From contig NZ_FWFX01000002.1 in assembly GCF_900172335.1 (NCBI RefSeq), positions 1 through 64,000 of the forward strand: a stretch of 64,000 nucleotides of DNA, in the 5' to 3' direction. The notes beneath the pieces are model-generated. The model was not told the DNA's origin and searched no databases. It saw only the letters and a list, made by a program, of their open reading frames with translations. The stretch is from Roseovarius albus. GTDB lineage: Bacteria; Pseudomonadota; Alphaproteobacteria; Rhodobacterales; Rhodobacteraceae. The position numbers and the translations under genes are program-made. Shown piece by piece: positions 24,762 through 33,612 of this stretch (position 1 is its first letter; the number at the start of each line of letters is the position of its first letter).

Positions 24762-25085
24762 TGTTTACCTCTGGATTGTATTGGGTGGGGAATAAAAATA
24801 TTTGAGTTGAGCTGCAATGCAGGAAATGCCGTTGCCTGTGATTGATCTTGCCAGACGCAATTTTTCCTCATATACACCGCTCGTTCGCTACTCATCTGAG
24901 TCGTTGGACCTGTTTTCTATGGCGATGTGCCGTTCTTCCGGCGCGGAGTGCCCGAGGAAACAGACACTAAAGAAACATACGGCTGTACCTCCTGCGGGCG
25001 CTTTGGCGGACCCGATCGAAGACCGGAGCTCTGAGACGTGCACACCTTTGCGGACCAACCGCAAGCAAATGTAGGAGATGATCAG
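24762..25085. other. Divergent intergenic region of 324 bp before rplS
   Basis: It holds promoters for the lipoprotein pair (left) and rplS (right). The only clear structure is the hairpin sequence at 25048-25064, close to the rplS ribosome binding site. A frame running through 24817-25074 lacks family features and was not accepted. Confidence 0.5.
25048..25064 (+). repeat. Hairpin TTGCGG-ACCAA-CCGCAA before rplS, copy 2
   Basis: A 6-bp perfect stem (25048-25053 with 25059-25064) and 5-base loop lie 21 bp upstream of the rplS start, immediately before the TAGGAG ribosome binding site. The 16-mer is identical to copy 1 at 23406-23421. The placement suits a ribosomal-protein or translation-linked leader element. 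Confidence 0.55.
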
Positions 25086-25469
25086 ATGGACCTGATCGCA
25101 CAGCTAGAGGCGGAGCAAATTGCCGCCCTCGGGAAAGACATTCCCGATTTCAAAGCCGGCGACACTGTTCGCGTAGGCTTTAAAGTGACCGAAGGTAGTC
25201 GGTCACGTGTTCAGAATTTCGAAGGCGTTTGCATCAGCCGTAAAGGCGGATCGGGTATTGCCGGCGCATTCACCGTTCGTAAGATTTCGTTCGGCGAAGG
25301 CGTAGAGCGTATGTTCCCGCTGCATTCGACCAACATCGATAGCATCACTGTCATTCGCCGCGGCCGTGTGCGTCGTGCGAAACTGTATTATCTGCGTGCA
25401 CGTCGCGGTAAATCCGCACGTATCGCCGAAGATACAACATACAAACCCAAAACAGATAAATCTGCGTAA
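25086..25469 (+). CDS. rplS: 50S ribosomal protein bL19
   Basis: The 127-residue bL19 sits at the 30S-50S interface. It shows [23 protein letters not shown] in two blocks, [34 protein letters not shown] and [17 protein letters not shown], all typical of the family. The ATG at 25086 follows TAGGAGATGATCAG; the longer frame from 25038 has no homology. rpmE follows after 11 bp. Confidence 0.97.
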   Translation: MDLIAQLEAEQIAALGKDIPDFKAGDTVRVGFKVTEGSRSRVQNFEGVCISRKGGSGIAGAFTVRKISFGEGVERMFPLHSTNIDSITVIRRGRVRRAKLYYLRARRGKSARIAEDTTYKPKTDKSA

Positions 25470-25480
25470 GGAGTGGCACG

Positions 25481-25702
25481 ATGAAAAAAGACATCCACCC
25501 CGACTATCACATCATCGATGTCAAAATGACCGATGGTACGATCATTCAGATGCGTTCGACTTACGGTAACGAAGGCGACACACTTGCGCTGGACATCGAC
25601 CCAACCGTACACCCAGCCTGGACTGGTGGTGGCACCCGTTTGATGGATGCTGGCGGTCGCGTTTCCAAGTTCAAAAACAAATACGCTGGTCTGGGCTTCT
25701 AA
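25481..25702 (+). CDS. rpmE: 50S ribosomal protein bL31, zinc-independent type
   Basis: The 73-residue protein starts [19 protein letters not shown] and ends [16 protein letters not shown]. The zinc-binding cysteines of the classic bL31 (CxC and CxxC) are absent: there is no cysteine in the protein. This is the C-minus form, which works without zinc. It is co-transcribed with rplS (AAGGAG site) and followed by a strong terminator. Confidence 0.95.
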   Translation: MKKDIHPDYHIIDVKMTDGTIIQMRSTYGNEGDTLALDIDPTVHPAWTGGGTRLMDAGGRVSKFKNKYAGLGF

Positions 25703-25726
25703 GCTTTTCGCCAAGCGAGTTTTTAG

Positions 25727-25753
25727 CGCCATCCCAATCGGGGTGGCGTTTTT
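25727..25753 (+). terminator. Intrinsic terminator after rplS-rpmE
   Basis: CGCCATCCC at 25727-25735 pairs with GGGGTGGCG at 25740-25748 (T-G wobble), followed by TTTTTC. It starts 24 bp beyond the rpmE stop. Confidence 0.85.
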
Positions 25754-25876
25754 CGTTGAATGGGAAGCACCTAAATTTCCACGGAATTGCCCAGTTCAAT
25801 GGCTTTCCAAACACGTAGACACAAGATATTGTGCCGCGAAACTCACGAACCATAACGTGGAACAAAGGAACGGGTC

Positions 25877-26686
25877 ATGGCGCATATCATCGTCGTCGGG
25901 AATGAAAAGGGCGGTGCGGGCAAGTCCACGGTGTCGATGCATGTGGCCACGGCATTGGCGCGGATGGGGCATAAGGTCAGCGCGCTCGATCTGGACCTGC
26001 GCCAGAAAACCTTTGGTCGCTATGCCAGCAACCGACAAAAGTTCCTTGAAAAGTCAGGCCTCGATCTGCCCAGCCCGCGATATCATGATCTGCCCGAGGT
26101 CGATCAGGCTGGATTGGAGCCTGGCGAAAACATTTTTGACCGCCGCCTGTCGGCAGCGATTGCTGCTTTGGAACCGGAGTCCGACTTTATCATTATTGAC
26201 TGCCCGGGGTCGCACACACGGCTGAGCCAAGTTGCGCATTCTCTGTCCGATACGCTGGTCACGCCGTTGAACGACAGTTTCATCGACTTCGATCTGTTGG
26301 CACATATCGACACCGATGGCGTCAAGATCCTTGGCCCCTCAGTCTATTCCGAAATGGTGTGGAACGCGCGTCAATTGCGGGCGCAGGCAGGGCTGAAGCC
26401 AATCGACTGGATCGTAGTGCGCAACCGTTTAGGGGCGCAGCAAATGGTCAACAAAAAGAAGATGGGCGATGCGTTGGATAATCTGGCCAAGCGGATTGGG
26501 TTTCGTACGGCACCGGGGTTTAATGAGCGCGTCATCTTTCGTGAATTGTTCCCACGCGGCCTCACATTGTTGGACCTCAAAGACATCGGCGTTCAGGGAT
26601 TGAACATCTCGAACGTCGCCGCGCGCCAGGAGTTACGCGATCTGACCCGCGCGCTTGACCTTCCGGGGGTCGAGGTCAGTTTTTAA
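25877..26686 (+). CDS. mipZ: Division-plane positioning ATPase MipZ
   Basis: MipZ is a ParA-like ATPase that forms a gradient from the poles through ParB and blocks FtsZ ring formation away from midcell. The 269-residue protein has the deviant Walker A KGGAGKS (residues 11-17), the LDLDLRQKTFGRY block, Walker B FIIIDCPGS, and the MipZ-typical PLNDSFIDFDLLAHID and WIVVRNRLG. It is a single gene with a modest ribosome binding site (AAAGGAA). The 3' end overlaps the convergent EamA gene by 11 bp. Confidence 0.93.
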   Translation: MAHIIVVGNEKGGAGKSTVSMHVATALARMGHKVSALDLDLRQKTFGRYASNRQKFLEKSGLDLPSPRYHDLPEVDQAGLEPGENIFDRRLSAAIAALEPESDFIIIDCPGSHTRLSQVAHSLSDTLVTPLNDSFIDFDLLAHIDTDGVKILGPSVYSEMVWNARQLRAQAGLKPIDWIVVRNRLGAQQMVNKKKMGDALDNLAKRIGFRTAPGFNERVIFRELFPRGLTLLDLKDIGVQGLNISNVAARQELRDLTRALDLPGVEVSF

Positions 26687-27554
26687 CCCGCTTTGTACTG
26701 CGTGGCCGGAGCATCACCACAAGATTGGAAACGATCAAGGCGCCAATCACGACTGTGCCGCCAGCAAGAGCCCATGTTCCGGGGTTTTCATTGAGGACCG
26801 CCCAGACCAATAGCGGGGCCAGCACAGATTCAAGCAAGATGAGCAGGGACACTTCAGCCGTGCTGATATAGCGCGGTCCAAGGGTTAAGAAACACGTGGC
26901 AATCGCGATAAAGGTTCCATGGGCCAAGATCAGCCCCCACTGCGTTTGTGCTGCTTCCATTGGAGATGTGAAAAACGCCAATATGAATGCCGCGCCAATG
27001 TAAGCAATTGGGATCGCCGGGATCATCGATATATCCTTCAGGCTTCGGACCGCAGTCAGTGCAGCGGCGTAGGCGGCGGACACGGACAGGGCCCACAGAT
27101 CGCCTTTCCAAGATGCAATTTCTGATTCTGTCGAACCATAGGCGATGATGCCCATACCAAAGATGACGAAGATCATCGTAATCGTCATGCGCAGGCTGAC
27201 GGATTGCTTCAAAAACACGCGTTCAAATATGGCTGCGAATATCGGCATGGTCGCGAAGATGAACACTACATTGGCCACGCTGGTGTTTTCGATTGCCAAT
27301 ACAAAACCCGCCGTGGTGAAACCAATCAAGGCAATATAGATAACTGCGGGCCAGCCCGCACGCAGAACTGGGCCAAACCCTTTGCCTTTTTGAAACAATA
27401 GCAAACCGATTAAAATGAGACCGCCGGAACTGAGGCCACGCCAGAAAGCCGTGACCATAGGCTCGGCTTGAATCAGGCGTACGAACAATGAATCCGGTAC
27501 TACAAACAAAACGCCCAGCGTGGTGATGATCAGACCTTTGAGATGCTCATTCAT
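26676..27554 (-). CDS. EamA-family drug/metabolite transporter
   Basis: The 292-residue inner-membrane protein has about ten hydrophobic helices in two EamA halves. The first half contains VVPDSLFVRLIQAEPMVTAFWRG, the pattern seen in S-adenosylmethionine/amine exporter-like members. The second half is around GDLWALSVSAAYAAALTAVR. It ends with a basic cytoplasmic tail. It converges with mipZ. Substrate unknown. Confidence 0.85.
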   Translation of the reverse strand: MNEHLKGLIITTLGVLFVVPDSLFVRLIQAEPMVTAFWRGLSSGGLILIGLLLFQKGKGFGPVLRAGWPAVIYIALIGFTTAGFVLAIENTSVANVVFIFATMPIFAAIFERVFLKQSVSLRMTITMIFVIFGMGIIAYGSTESEIASWKGDLWALSVSAAYAAALTAVRSLKDISMIPAIPIAYIGAAFILAFFTSPMEAAQTQWGLILAHGTFIAIATCFLTLGPRYISTAEVSLLILLESVLAPLLVWAVLNENPGTWALAGGTVVIGALIVSNLVVMLRPRSTKRVKN

Positions 27555-27639
27555 GCCTCAAGCTGTTGCGTGATGTTTCGTTAAAGTAAAGACATTTTAT
27601 CGAGGGGAAGGCGAATTTTCCCACCGGCGACTGATGCTT

Positions 27640-28629
27640 TCAATCCAAGAAGCCGGCTGCCGAGAGCGCGCGTTGCAATCTATCAAAGTCGATCGGTTCT
27701 TCCAGCGTTCCAGACGGAGGAGCCTCGTAGGTAAGTGGGTCAATCGGGATGACGTCTGCGTCACTGAACGATCTGATCTGGTTCAGGATGGCGTTGTAAA
27801 CCTCTGGGCGATTGCGGCGTTGGATCAGGCCGACATGACAACCTGGTTGAAAGCAGAACGCACCCAGATGAAAGGCCGAGCCGTCCCCGCCAACAACCTG
27901 TTTCGCTGCAAGATAATGTTCGCATTGCTCTGAGACCGAATGCTGTTGTGGATGAAAGACAGAATATCCGGCTGCTTCCATCAACTGTACAATGCGCTCT
28001 TCCTGGTCCACTCTGGGTAAGCGCTTGCTCAGTTGGGAGCGCGAAACGTACAGTTTGTCGGGGCCACGTGGTGTGAATTGGGATTGGCATTTGCCTCTGA
28101 CATAATTTCGAAACGTTGCCGTTCCCGTGGACCATTCGTTGTGCCCGAAACCTTGCGAAGGAACATAAAGCGTTTCCACCTCTGTCGTCTGAGTTACCAA
28201 ATGAAAGGGTTTGCTCTGCCCAATCGCCGAGTAGAGCGCAGCATAAGTTCTCTTGAACGCTGGGCGCAGATTGTGCTTTGGATGATGCAAGAAAATTATA
28301 CCGTCGATGTCGTCTTGGATGTCATCGAGCGCCCAAAGGCGCGGCAGTGATTCGAGTAGGAAATGGCCAAAATGCAGCCGCGCCAATCCCCCAAACAGGT
28401 AGCGGCCCTTCATCTTTTGGGACACGCAGTCCGGATAATCGGCAACACCCGAGAAGCGGCCTCCACCAAGGCGAGTTGAAGCGATTTGGCAGTGTGATTC
28501 GTCTACCTGAAATACCCCGTATCGGAGTGGTTCATCAGGCATGACAGGTGCAATGATTGCATTCGGGATCGTTTCAACGAGAGCGGTTGGCAACTCCGTT
28601 TGAGAGAGCACGTCGTGTTTAAGTGTCAT
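27640..28629 (-). CDS. Glycosyltransferase family 61 protein
   Basis: The 329-residue protein matches the GT61 (DUF563) layout: FGGLARLHFGHFLLESLPRLWAL (the GHFLLE part is diagnostic), GIIFLHHPK, KLYVSRSQLSKRLPRVDQEE, and a late VVGGDGSAFHLGAFCFQPG that matches the nucleotide-sugar site. It would transfer a sugar to an envelope polysaccharide or protein. The ATG at 28629 overlaps the upstream ArsR gene by 11 bp, so the longer frame from 28737 is rejected. Coupling of a GT61 gene to an ArsR repressor is unusual. Confidence 0.8.
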   Translation of the reverse strand: MTLKHDVLSQTELPTALVETIPNAIIAPVMPDEPLRYGVFQVDESHCQIASTRLGGGRFSGVADYPDCVSQKMKGRYLFGGLARLHFGHFLLESLPRLWALDDIQDDIDGIIFLHHPKHNLRPAFKRTYAALYSAIGQSKPFHLVTQTTEVETLYVPSQGFGHNEWSTGTATFRNYVRGKCQSQFTPRGPDKLYVSRSQLSKRLPRVDQEERIVQLMEAAGYSVFHPQQHSVSEQCEHYLAAKQVVGGDGSAFHLGAFCFQPGCHVGLIQRRNRPEVYNAILNQIRSFSDADVIPIDPLTYEAPPSGTLEEPIDFDRLQRALSAAGFLD

Positions 28630-28948
28630 TCGGGAATTCAGCTTCAAGAAACTTTTCGAAAGCATCGAGGTTGATGGCTTCGAACTGTCCGAATCCTTGC
28701 ATCCAGATACTGGCGTCGCGCAGGGCGTCAGGCTCAAGTTTGCACCATTTTACTCGTCCTCGTTGCTCCTGGCTGACCAGACCAGCACGGGTCAGGATGC
28801 CGAGGTGTTTGGAGATCGCAGCCAATGACATCTCAAACGGATCAGCCACATCACTGACGGCCATATCGTCCTCTAACAGCATCGCAAGGATCGCCCGACG
28901 AGTCGGATCGGTTAAGGCTGCGAAAACTGTATCAAGGCGGTCTGACAT
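28619..28948 (-). CDS. ArsR-family winged-helix repressor
   Basis: The 109-residue protein has the ArsR HTH: LDTVFAALTDPTRRAILAML, then SLAAISKHLGILTRAGLV and QEQRGRVKWCKLEPDALRD. The metal-binding ELCVC motif is absent, so it is more like the SdpR/YczG-type members that do not sense metals. It overlaps and precedes the GT61 gene, which it may control together with itself. Confidence 0.88.
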   Translation of the reverse strand: MSDRLDTVFAALTDPTRRAILAMLLEDDMAVSDVADPFEMSLAAISKHLGILTRAGLVSQEQRGRVKWCKLEPDALRDASIWMQGFGQFEAINLDAFEKFLEAEFPNDT

Positions 28949-29209
28949 GAGTGTCTGGTTATCGGCTGCAGGGATGGCTCGTCAACTGCGCATCTGTAAG
29001 TGCCGAAAAAGATCAACCGATTGGTTGAATATGAGATTTGGCGAAGAATAGACGGAAAGTGCCGATGTGGGCGGCGTGCATGGTTGTATTTAATTTATTA
29101 TTTTGTAATAAATTCAATTGTTTAACCACATTTCGTTGTGCCTGTCTTGCGGCTTGACTCATTGCCTCCATCACCTTAGCACAGGGGCAGAATTTTTGAG
29201 GGGGCCGGT

Positions 29210-29512
29210 GTGACAGATCCTGAGCAGAGCGAGCGCATGTCGCAGCTTGAAAAACGGATCGAAGAGCTTAAAGCCAAAGACGCACCAAAGGCCCATCAGG
29301 AAGAACACTATAGTCAGGCGCAACATGCCTGGCGCATGGTGATCGAACTTGTTGCCGGTCTGTTGATCGGTTTTGGTATGGGGTACGGTCTGGATGTCCT
29401 GTTTGGGACGATGCCGATCTTCCTTGTGCTGTTTACATTCCTGGGCCTCGCGGCTGGCGTCAAAGTGATGATCGCCAGCGCCGCTGAGATCCAAAAGGGC
29501 AAAGAAGAATAA
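29210..29512 (+). CDS. atpI: ATP synthase protein I
   Basis: AtpI assists assembly of the c-ring. The 100-residue protein starts at GTG with a GAGGGGG ribosome binding site. It has a polar coiled N-terminus (residues 1-37) and two membrane helices (about 43-60 and 67-88) containing GLLIGFGMGYGLDVLFG. It opens the F0 operon atpI-B-E-F'-F. Confidence 0.92.
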   Translation: MTDPEQSERMSQLEKRIEELKAKDAPKAHQEEHYSQAQHAWRMVIELVAGLLIGFGMGYGLDVLFGTMPIFLVLFTFLGLAAGVKVMIASAAEIQKGKEE

Positions 29513-29575
29513 GCGACCGTAGCGTCGTGAGAGAGAAAAGCCGAGGCGATGCCTCGCGAAGGAGAGACGGAAGCG

Positions 29576-30379
29576 ATGGGCAAGATTTTCTTTTGGATCA
29601 TGGTCGCACTGGCAGTTGTATCAGGGTTCCTGTTCGCACCTGAGCACGCTGGTCTCGTTATTCATCCGATGGACCAGTTCGAAGTGAAGCCTTTGTTCGG
29701 CAAAGGTGAGATCGGAACCTTCACCATCACCAACGTGACCATGTGGATGGCCCTTTCGGTCGTTGCCACGATTGCCTTGCTGGTTCTGAGCACATCGAAA
29801 CGTGCAACCATTCCATCACGCGCGCAGTCGATTGCCGAATTGGCTTATGGTTTTGTCTACAAAATGGTTGAAGACGTCGCCGGCAAAGATGCGATCAAAT
29901 TCTTCCCATATATCATGACACTGTTCATGTTCATTGTGACTGCGAACTTCTTGGGTCTGATCCCGGCCAGCTTCACCACCACGTCACACATCGCTGTGAC
30001 AGCAGTTCTGGCGATGTTGGTCTTCCTGACCGTGACGATCGTTGGTTTTGTCAAGAACGGCGCCGGTTTCCTAGGCCTGTTCTGGGTGTCCTCAGCCCCC
30101 TTGCCACTGCGCCCTATTCTGGCGATCATCGAGTTGATTTCCTACTTCGTGCGCCCTGTCAGCCACTCTATCCGTCTTGCGGGTAACGTCATGGCCGGCC
30201 ACGCAGTTCTGAAAGTGTTCGCTGGCTTTGCTGCCGCGTCCGCTATCATCGCACCAGTTTCGATCTTCGCAATCACTGCAGTCTATGCACTCGAATTGCT
30301 CGTGGCCTTCATTCAGGCCTATGTTTTCACCATTCTGACCTGCGTCTATCTCAAAGACGCATTGCATCCGTCACACTAA
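29576..30379 (+). CDS. atpB: ATP synthase F0 subunit a
   Basis: Subunit a forms the proton half-channels next to the c-ring. The 267-residue product has several membrane helices and the conserved helix [20 protein letters not shown] with the essential arginine (SIRL), plus [20 protein letters not shown] at the C-terminus. The ATG at 29576 (MGKIFFW) follows AAGGAGAGACGGAAGCG; an in-frame ATG at 29549 is possible but less typical. It follows atpI after 63 bp. Confidence 0.93.
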   Translation: MGKIFFWIMVALAVVSGFLFAPEHAGLVIHPMDQFEVKPLFGKGEIGTFTITNVTMWMALSVVATIALLVLSTSKRATIPSRAQSIAELAYGFVYKMVEDVAGKDAIKFFPYIMTLFMFIVTANFLGLIPASFTTTSHIAVTAVLAMLVFLTVTIVGFVKNGAGFLGLFWVSSAPLPLRPILAIIELISYFVRPVSHSIRLAGNVMAGHAVLKVFAGFAAASAIIAPVSIFAITAVYALELLVAFIQAYVFTILTCVYLKDALHPSH

Positions 30380-30432
30380 GTACAGATCGGTCTGAACCCT
30401 CATCTGCAAATTCCATCGTAAGGAGAAATCAA

Positions 30433-30669
30433 ATGGAAGGCGATATCGCACAAATGGGTCAATTCATCGGCGCAGGCCTGGCCGCAATCGGTTCCGGCGC
30501 AGCTGCTATCGGTGTGGGCCACGTTGCTGGCAACTTCCTGTCAGGCGCTCTGCGTAACCCATCCGCTGCTGGTGGCCAAACTGCCACTCTGTTCATCGGT
30601 ATCGCGTTTGCCGAAGCTCTGGGGATCTTCTCGTTCCTCGTTGCGCTTCTGCTGATGTTCGCCGTTTAA
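30433..30669 (+). CDS. atpE: ATP synthase F0 subunit c
   Basis: The 78-residue hairpin of two membrane helices has the Gly-rich first helix ([17 protein letters not shown]), the polar loop RNPSA and the proton-binding Glu at residue 61 (FAEALG). Glu with no Na-binding Gln/Ser set suggests proton coupling. The ribosome binding site is AAGGAG. Confidence 0.96.
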   Translation: MEGDIAQMGQFIGAGLAAIGSGAAAIGVGHVAGNFLSGALRNPSAAGGQTATLFIGIAFAEALGIFSFLVALLLMFAV

Positions 30670-30745
30670 TCCTGACAGAACATCCTTACGCGCGGGTGGC
30701 CTGACCACAGGTCACCCGTAGTAATTGAGGTTCCTGGAGGACGAT

Positions 30746-31306
30746 ATGGCAAACACAACGCATTCTGCCGAAGAAGTCACCCGTAAAGCTGACGAAGCGC
30801 ATGGGGCAGCCGAAGCTGCTGGTATGCCACAGCTGGACTTTGGGACCTTCGGTAACCAAATCTTCTGGCTTGCGGTCACTCTGATCGTCATCTTCTTTAT
30901 TCTGAAGAAGATCGCCCTGCCGCGTATCGCTGCCATTCTGGCACAGCGCCAAGGCACGATCACAAATGATCTGGCAGCTGCAGAAGATCTGAAGGCTCAG
31001 GCGCAGGACGCCGAGGAAGCCTACAAAAAAGCACTGGCTGATGCCCGTGCTGAAGCTCAGGAAATTGTCGCCGCCACCAAGGCAGAGATCAAAGCCGAGC
31101 TAGATGAAGCCACTGCCAAGGCGGACGCTGAAATTTCAGCCAAAGCGGCAGAGGGTGAAAAAGCCATTGCCGAAATTCGTGCAAACGCGGTTGAAAGCAT
31201 CAACGCGGTTGCCAAGGACACGGCCAAAGCTCTGGTTGGATCCATGGGGATCGACGCCGATGCGCGCACGATTACCGCGGCTGTAACTGCACGGACGAAA
31301 GGGTAA
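30746..31306 (+). CDS. atpF': ATP synthase F0 subunit b'
   Basis: Together with b it forms the peripheral stalk as a heterodimer, as in phototrophs and Rhodobacterales. The 186-residue protein has one membrane helix (about residues 33-53: [18 protein letters not shown]) and a long Ala/Glu-rich coiled coil. The ATG at 30746 follows GGAGG; the earlier in-frame ATG at 30725 was rejected. Four bases separate it from atpF. Confidence 0.92.
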   Translation: MANTTHSAEEVTRKADEAHGAAEAAGMPQLDFGTFGNQIFWLAVTLIVIFFILKKIALPRIAAILAQRQGTITNDLAAAEDLKAQAQDAEEAYKKALADARAEAQEIVAATKAEIKAELDEATAKADAEISAKAAEGEKAIAEIRANAVESINAVAKDTAKALVGSMGIDADARTITAAVTARTKG

Positions 31307-31310
31307 AGAG

Positions 31311-31871
31311 ATGCTACGTATGACCGCGACTTTTCTTGCTCTGACTGCCGCCAGCCCGGCTCTGGCCGCTTCTGGTCCGTTCTTCTCGCTGGGAAACACC
31401 AACTTTGTTGTTCTCCTGGCGTTCCTGCTGTTCATCGCCGTTCTGCTGAAATTCAATGTGCCTTCATTGATTGGCTCTTTGCTGGACAAACGTGCCGAAG
31501 GTATCAAGTCCGAGCTGGATGAGGCCCGCGCCTTGCATGACGAGGCCAAAAGCCTGCTGGCCAGCTATGAGCGCAAGCAAAAAGAAGTACAGGACCAGGC
31601 CGACCGGATCGTTGCCCAAGCCCGTTCTGAGGCTGCTGAAGCGGCAGAACAAGCCAAAGAGGATCTGAAAGCATCGATCGCCCGCCGCCTTCAGGCCGCG
31701 GAAGATCAAATTGCTTCGGCTGAAGCCAACGCTGTGAAAGAGGTGCGTGACCGCGCCATCTCGATCGCTGTGTCTGCCACCAAAGATGTGGTTGCGAAAA
31801 AGCTGACGGCCGCAGACGGTAACAAGCTGATCGACGCCGCCATTGGTGAAGTTGACGCTAAGCTACACTAA
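31311..31871 (+). CDS. atpF: ATP synthase F0 subunit b
   Basis: The 186-residue protein is the second peripheral stalk subunit. It has an N-terminal hydrophobic segment that looks like a signal peptide (LTAASPALA), then a membrane helix NFVVLLAFLLFIAVLL, and a long coiled coil that opens RAEGIKSELDEARALHDEAK. It ends the F0 operon before a strong terminator. Confidence 0.93.
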   Translation: MLRMTATFLALTAASPALAASGPFFSLGNTNFVVLLAFLLFIAVLLKFNVPSLIGSLLDKRAEGIKSELDEARALHDEAKSLLASYERKQKEVQDQADRIVAQARSEAAEAAEQAKEDLKASIARRLQAAEDQIASAEANAVKEVRDRAISIAVSATKDVVAKKLTAADGNKLIDAAIGEVDAKLH

Positions 31872-31894
31872 GATCAGATCTGATTTTGATTCAT

Positions 31895-31922
31895 AAAACC
31901 CGGGCCAAGTGTCCGGGTTTTA
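31895..31922 (+). terminator. Intrinsic terminator of the F0 ATP synthase operon
   Basis: AAAACCCGG at 31895-31903 pairs exactly with CCGGGTTTT at 31913-31921. It begins 24 bp after the atpF stop, and the A/T ends make it usable in both directions. Confidence 0.85.
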
Positions 31923-31960
31923 TGTGTTCATTGGCATCAGCACGTTTCTATAACCTAGGA

Positions 31961-32431
31961 TCAGTTCGATTTGGCATACGCATCGGCATAAGGTACGAAC
32001 TTAGGTAATTTGCGGAAGAACTGATCAGTATCAGCTAGAGCGTAAAATGCGTCATCCAACTCGCCAAAGTCTATTCGGTCATCCGGAGGGCCAACGATTG
32101 ATTCTCGTGCTCGCTTGTCAAACGGGAATGGTTCACCCAATTCAGCCATGGCACTTTCGACAATACTGGCAACCTCCCTCATTCCGATTGCCAAGAAACC
32201 ATCTCTAGCTTCAGACGCTGAAACACCAGTGGAATTATAGAAGTATTGCCAGAACCCACCATTGTAAACTTCGAGATGGAGCCAATGAATGCAGAACAGA
32301 TGAACCGCTTTTTGCGGGATACCTGAAATACTCTTCAACCAAACATCGCGCCCATCGTAAAAGTTAAATTGATCATAATACGGCAGGTAAACGGAGGGGT
32401 ATTCGCGGGGCGCGTTAAATATATGCAGCAT
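31961..32431 (-). CDS. DMP19/DUF4375-like protein
   Basis: The 156-residue protein carries the family signature VYNGGFWQYFYNSTGVSA, followed by a helix (FLAIGMREVASIVESAM) and an acidic patch with the DDAFYAL block. DUF4375 proteins include DNA-mimic DMP19 of Neisseria; most have no known function. It lies alone between the ATP synthase terminator and the LysR gene in AT-richer sequence. It may be a recent arrival. A DNA-mimic role is possible but not shown. Confidence 0.75.
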   Translation of the reverse strand: MLHIFNAPREYPSVYLPYYDQFNFYDGRDVWLKSISGIPQKAVHLFCIHWLHLEVYNGGFWQYFYNSTGVSASEARDGFLAIGMREVASIVESAMAELGEPFPFDKRARESIVGPPDDRIDFGELDDAFYALADTDQFFRKLPKFVPYADAYAKSN

Positions 32432-32542
32432 AAATTTACTCTCGTGAAACTTTAAATGAGCAGTAACAAGCGAATGAGACGATTGTTTGTTAGATCAGCG
32501 CTGATTGAAGTTTAAGGCTACGTCAATTTGATATTGTCTATT

Positions 32543-33502
32543 TTATACCTCAACTGCGCCCAACCCAGTCGCTCCCATCTGAGCTTCGATCTGATTGATC
32601 AAAGTGTCCCGTGTTGCCTGCGCAATCTCCTCGGGCAGCCCGCCTAATTCCTTGGTTCTTGCTACCACAGTGATTTTCCGCGACAGGCCCGCGACGGGCA
32701 GGGGGCGGATGTTCATCGGCATTTGCTCGACAAAGCCATCAATCAAAAGGGTCGGCGTCAGAAAGGTGAAACCCAGCCCCTTCGCCACGCAGGCCGTGAC
32801 CATGCTTGACCGATCCGCCTGAATCAGCCGTGGGACCGGTAGCTTCAACCGTCGCAAGTGCTGCTCAATCTGTCTGCCTACGCTGGTGGTATCCGCAAAA
32901 CGAACCAGTGGAAGGCGAGTTAAAATCTCCTCCAGGCTATCCGTTGGCCCGTCATAAGAGGCTGGCAGGACCAGCAGAAAGGACTCGCTCAGCACTGGAT
33001 GCCGTTCCAACCCATCCATATCGTAAAACGGGTTCGAACTGATCACGATGTCGGCTTTCTTGGACCGCAGTAGCCCCTCGTGATCACCACTTTGCCCTGC
33101 GCGCAGCGAGATATCCTGCACGCCAAATTGATCCTTCGCCAAACTCACCAGTGGCACCGTGATCGTCGTCGCAATCGATGCCAACATCCCGATCCGCAAC
33201 ACGCTGATCGGATGCGGCCCCTGATGCCGCAGGTCGGTGGCTAAATCGGCAACCGAGTTCAGGATACGCGTGGCATGGCGATACATCAGCGCCCCGGCCT
33301 GCGTGGTCTTGATCGGGCGGGTGGAGCGGTCAATCAACTGTGTATCATAGGCCCGTTCCAGATTGGCGAGATGCTGCGAGGCGGCCGGTTGTGTCATCCC
33401 CAGCAGGCGCGCAGCGGCAGTCATTTGCCCGGTTTCGACAACGGCGACAAAGACCTCCATCGCCTTGATCAGATTGGTGTCAGTCGAGATGCGCGTGGAC
33501 AT
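32543..33502 (-). CDS. LysR-family regulator of the quaternary-amine operon
   Basis: The 319-residue LysR protein has its winged helix at residues 9-68 (AMEVFVAVVETGQMTAAARLLG, then TQPAASQHLANLE). The effector-binding domain starts SVLRIGMLASIATTITVPL. It is divergent from the MttB operon with 110 bp between starts, the standard arrangement for a LysR activator of that operon. The inducer is probably the methylated amine or a product of it. Confidence 0.88.
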   Translation of the reverse strand: MSTRISTDTNLIKAMEVFVAVVETGQMTAAARLLGMTQPAASQHLANLERAYDTQLIDRSTRPIKTTQAGALMYRHATRILNSVADLATDLRHQGPHPISVLRIGMLASIATTITVPLVSLAKDQFGVQDISLRAGQSGDHEGLLRSKKADIVISSNPFYDMDGLERHPVLSESFLLVLPASYDGPTDSLEEILTRLPLVRFADTTSVGRQIEQHLRRLKLPVPRLIQADRSSMVTACVAKGLGFTFLTPTLLIDGFVEQMPMNIRPLPVAGLSRKITVVARTKELGGLPEEIAQATRDTLINQIEAQMGATGLGAVEV

Positions 33503-33612
33503 GGCGTAGCCCCTTCAAAATTCGACAGTATTAGAAATCCTTATGATGTGCGAAGTCAATTGATCGAAGCTCCCGTCTTCCGCAATATGACCGCCGGGAG
33601 GAGCCTCAGGTC

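Noticed and set aside
24817..25074. 85-codon frame upstream of rplS
   Set aside because: It runs through the probable promoter and hairpin, and no homology is visible.
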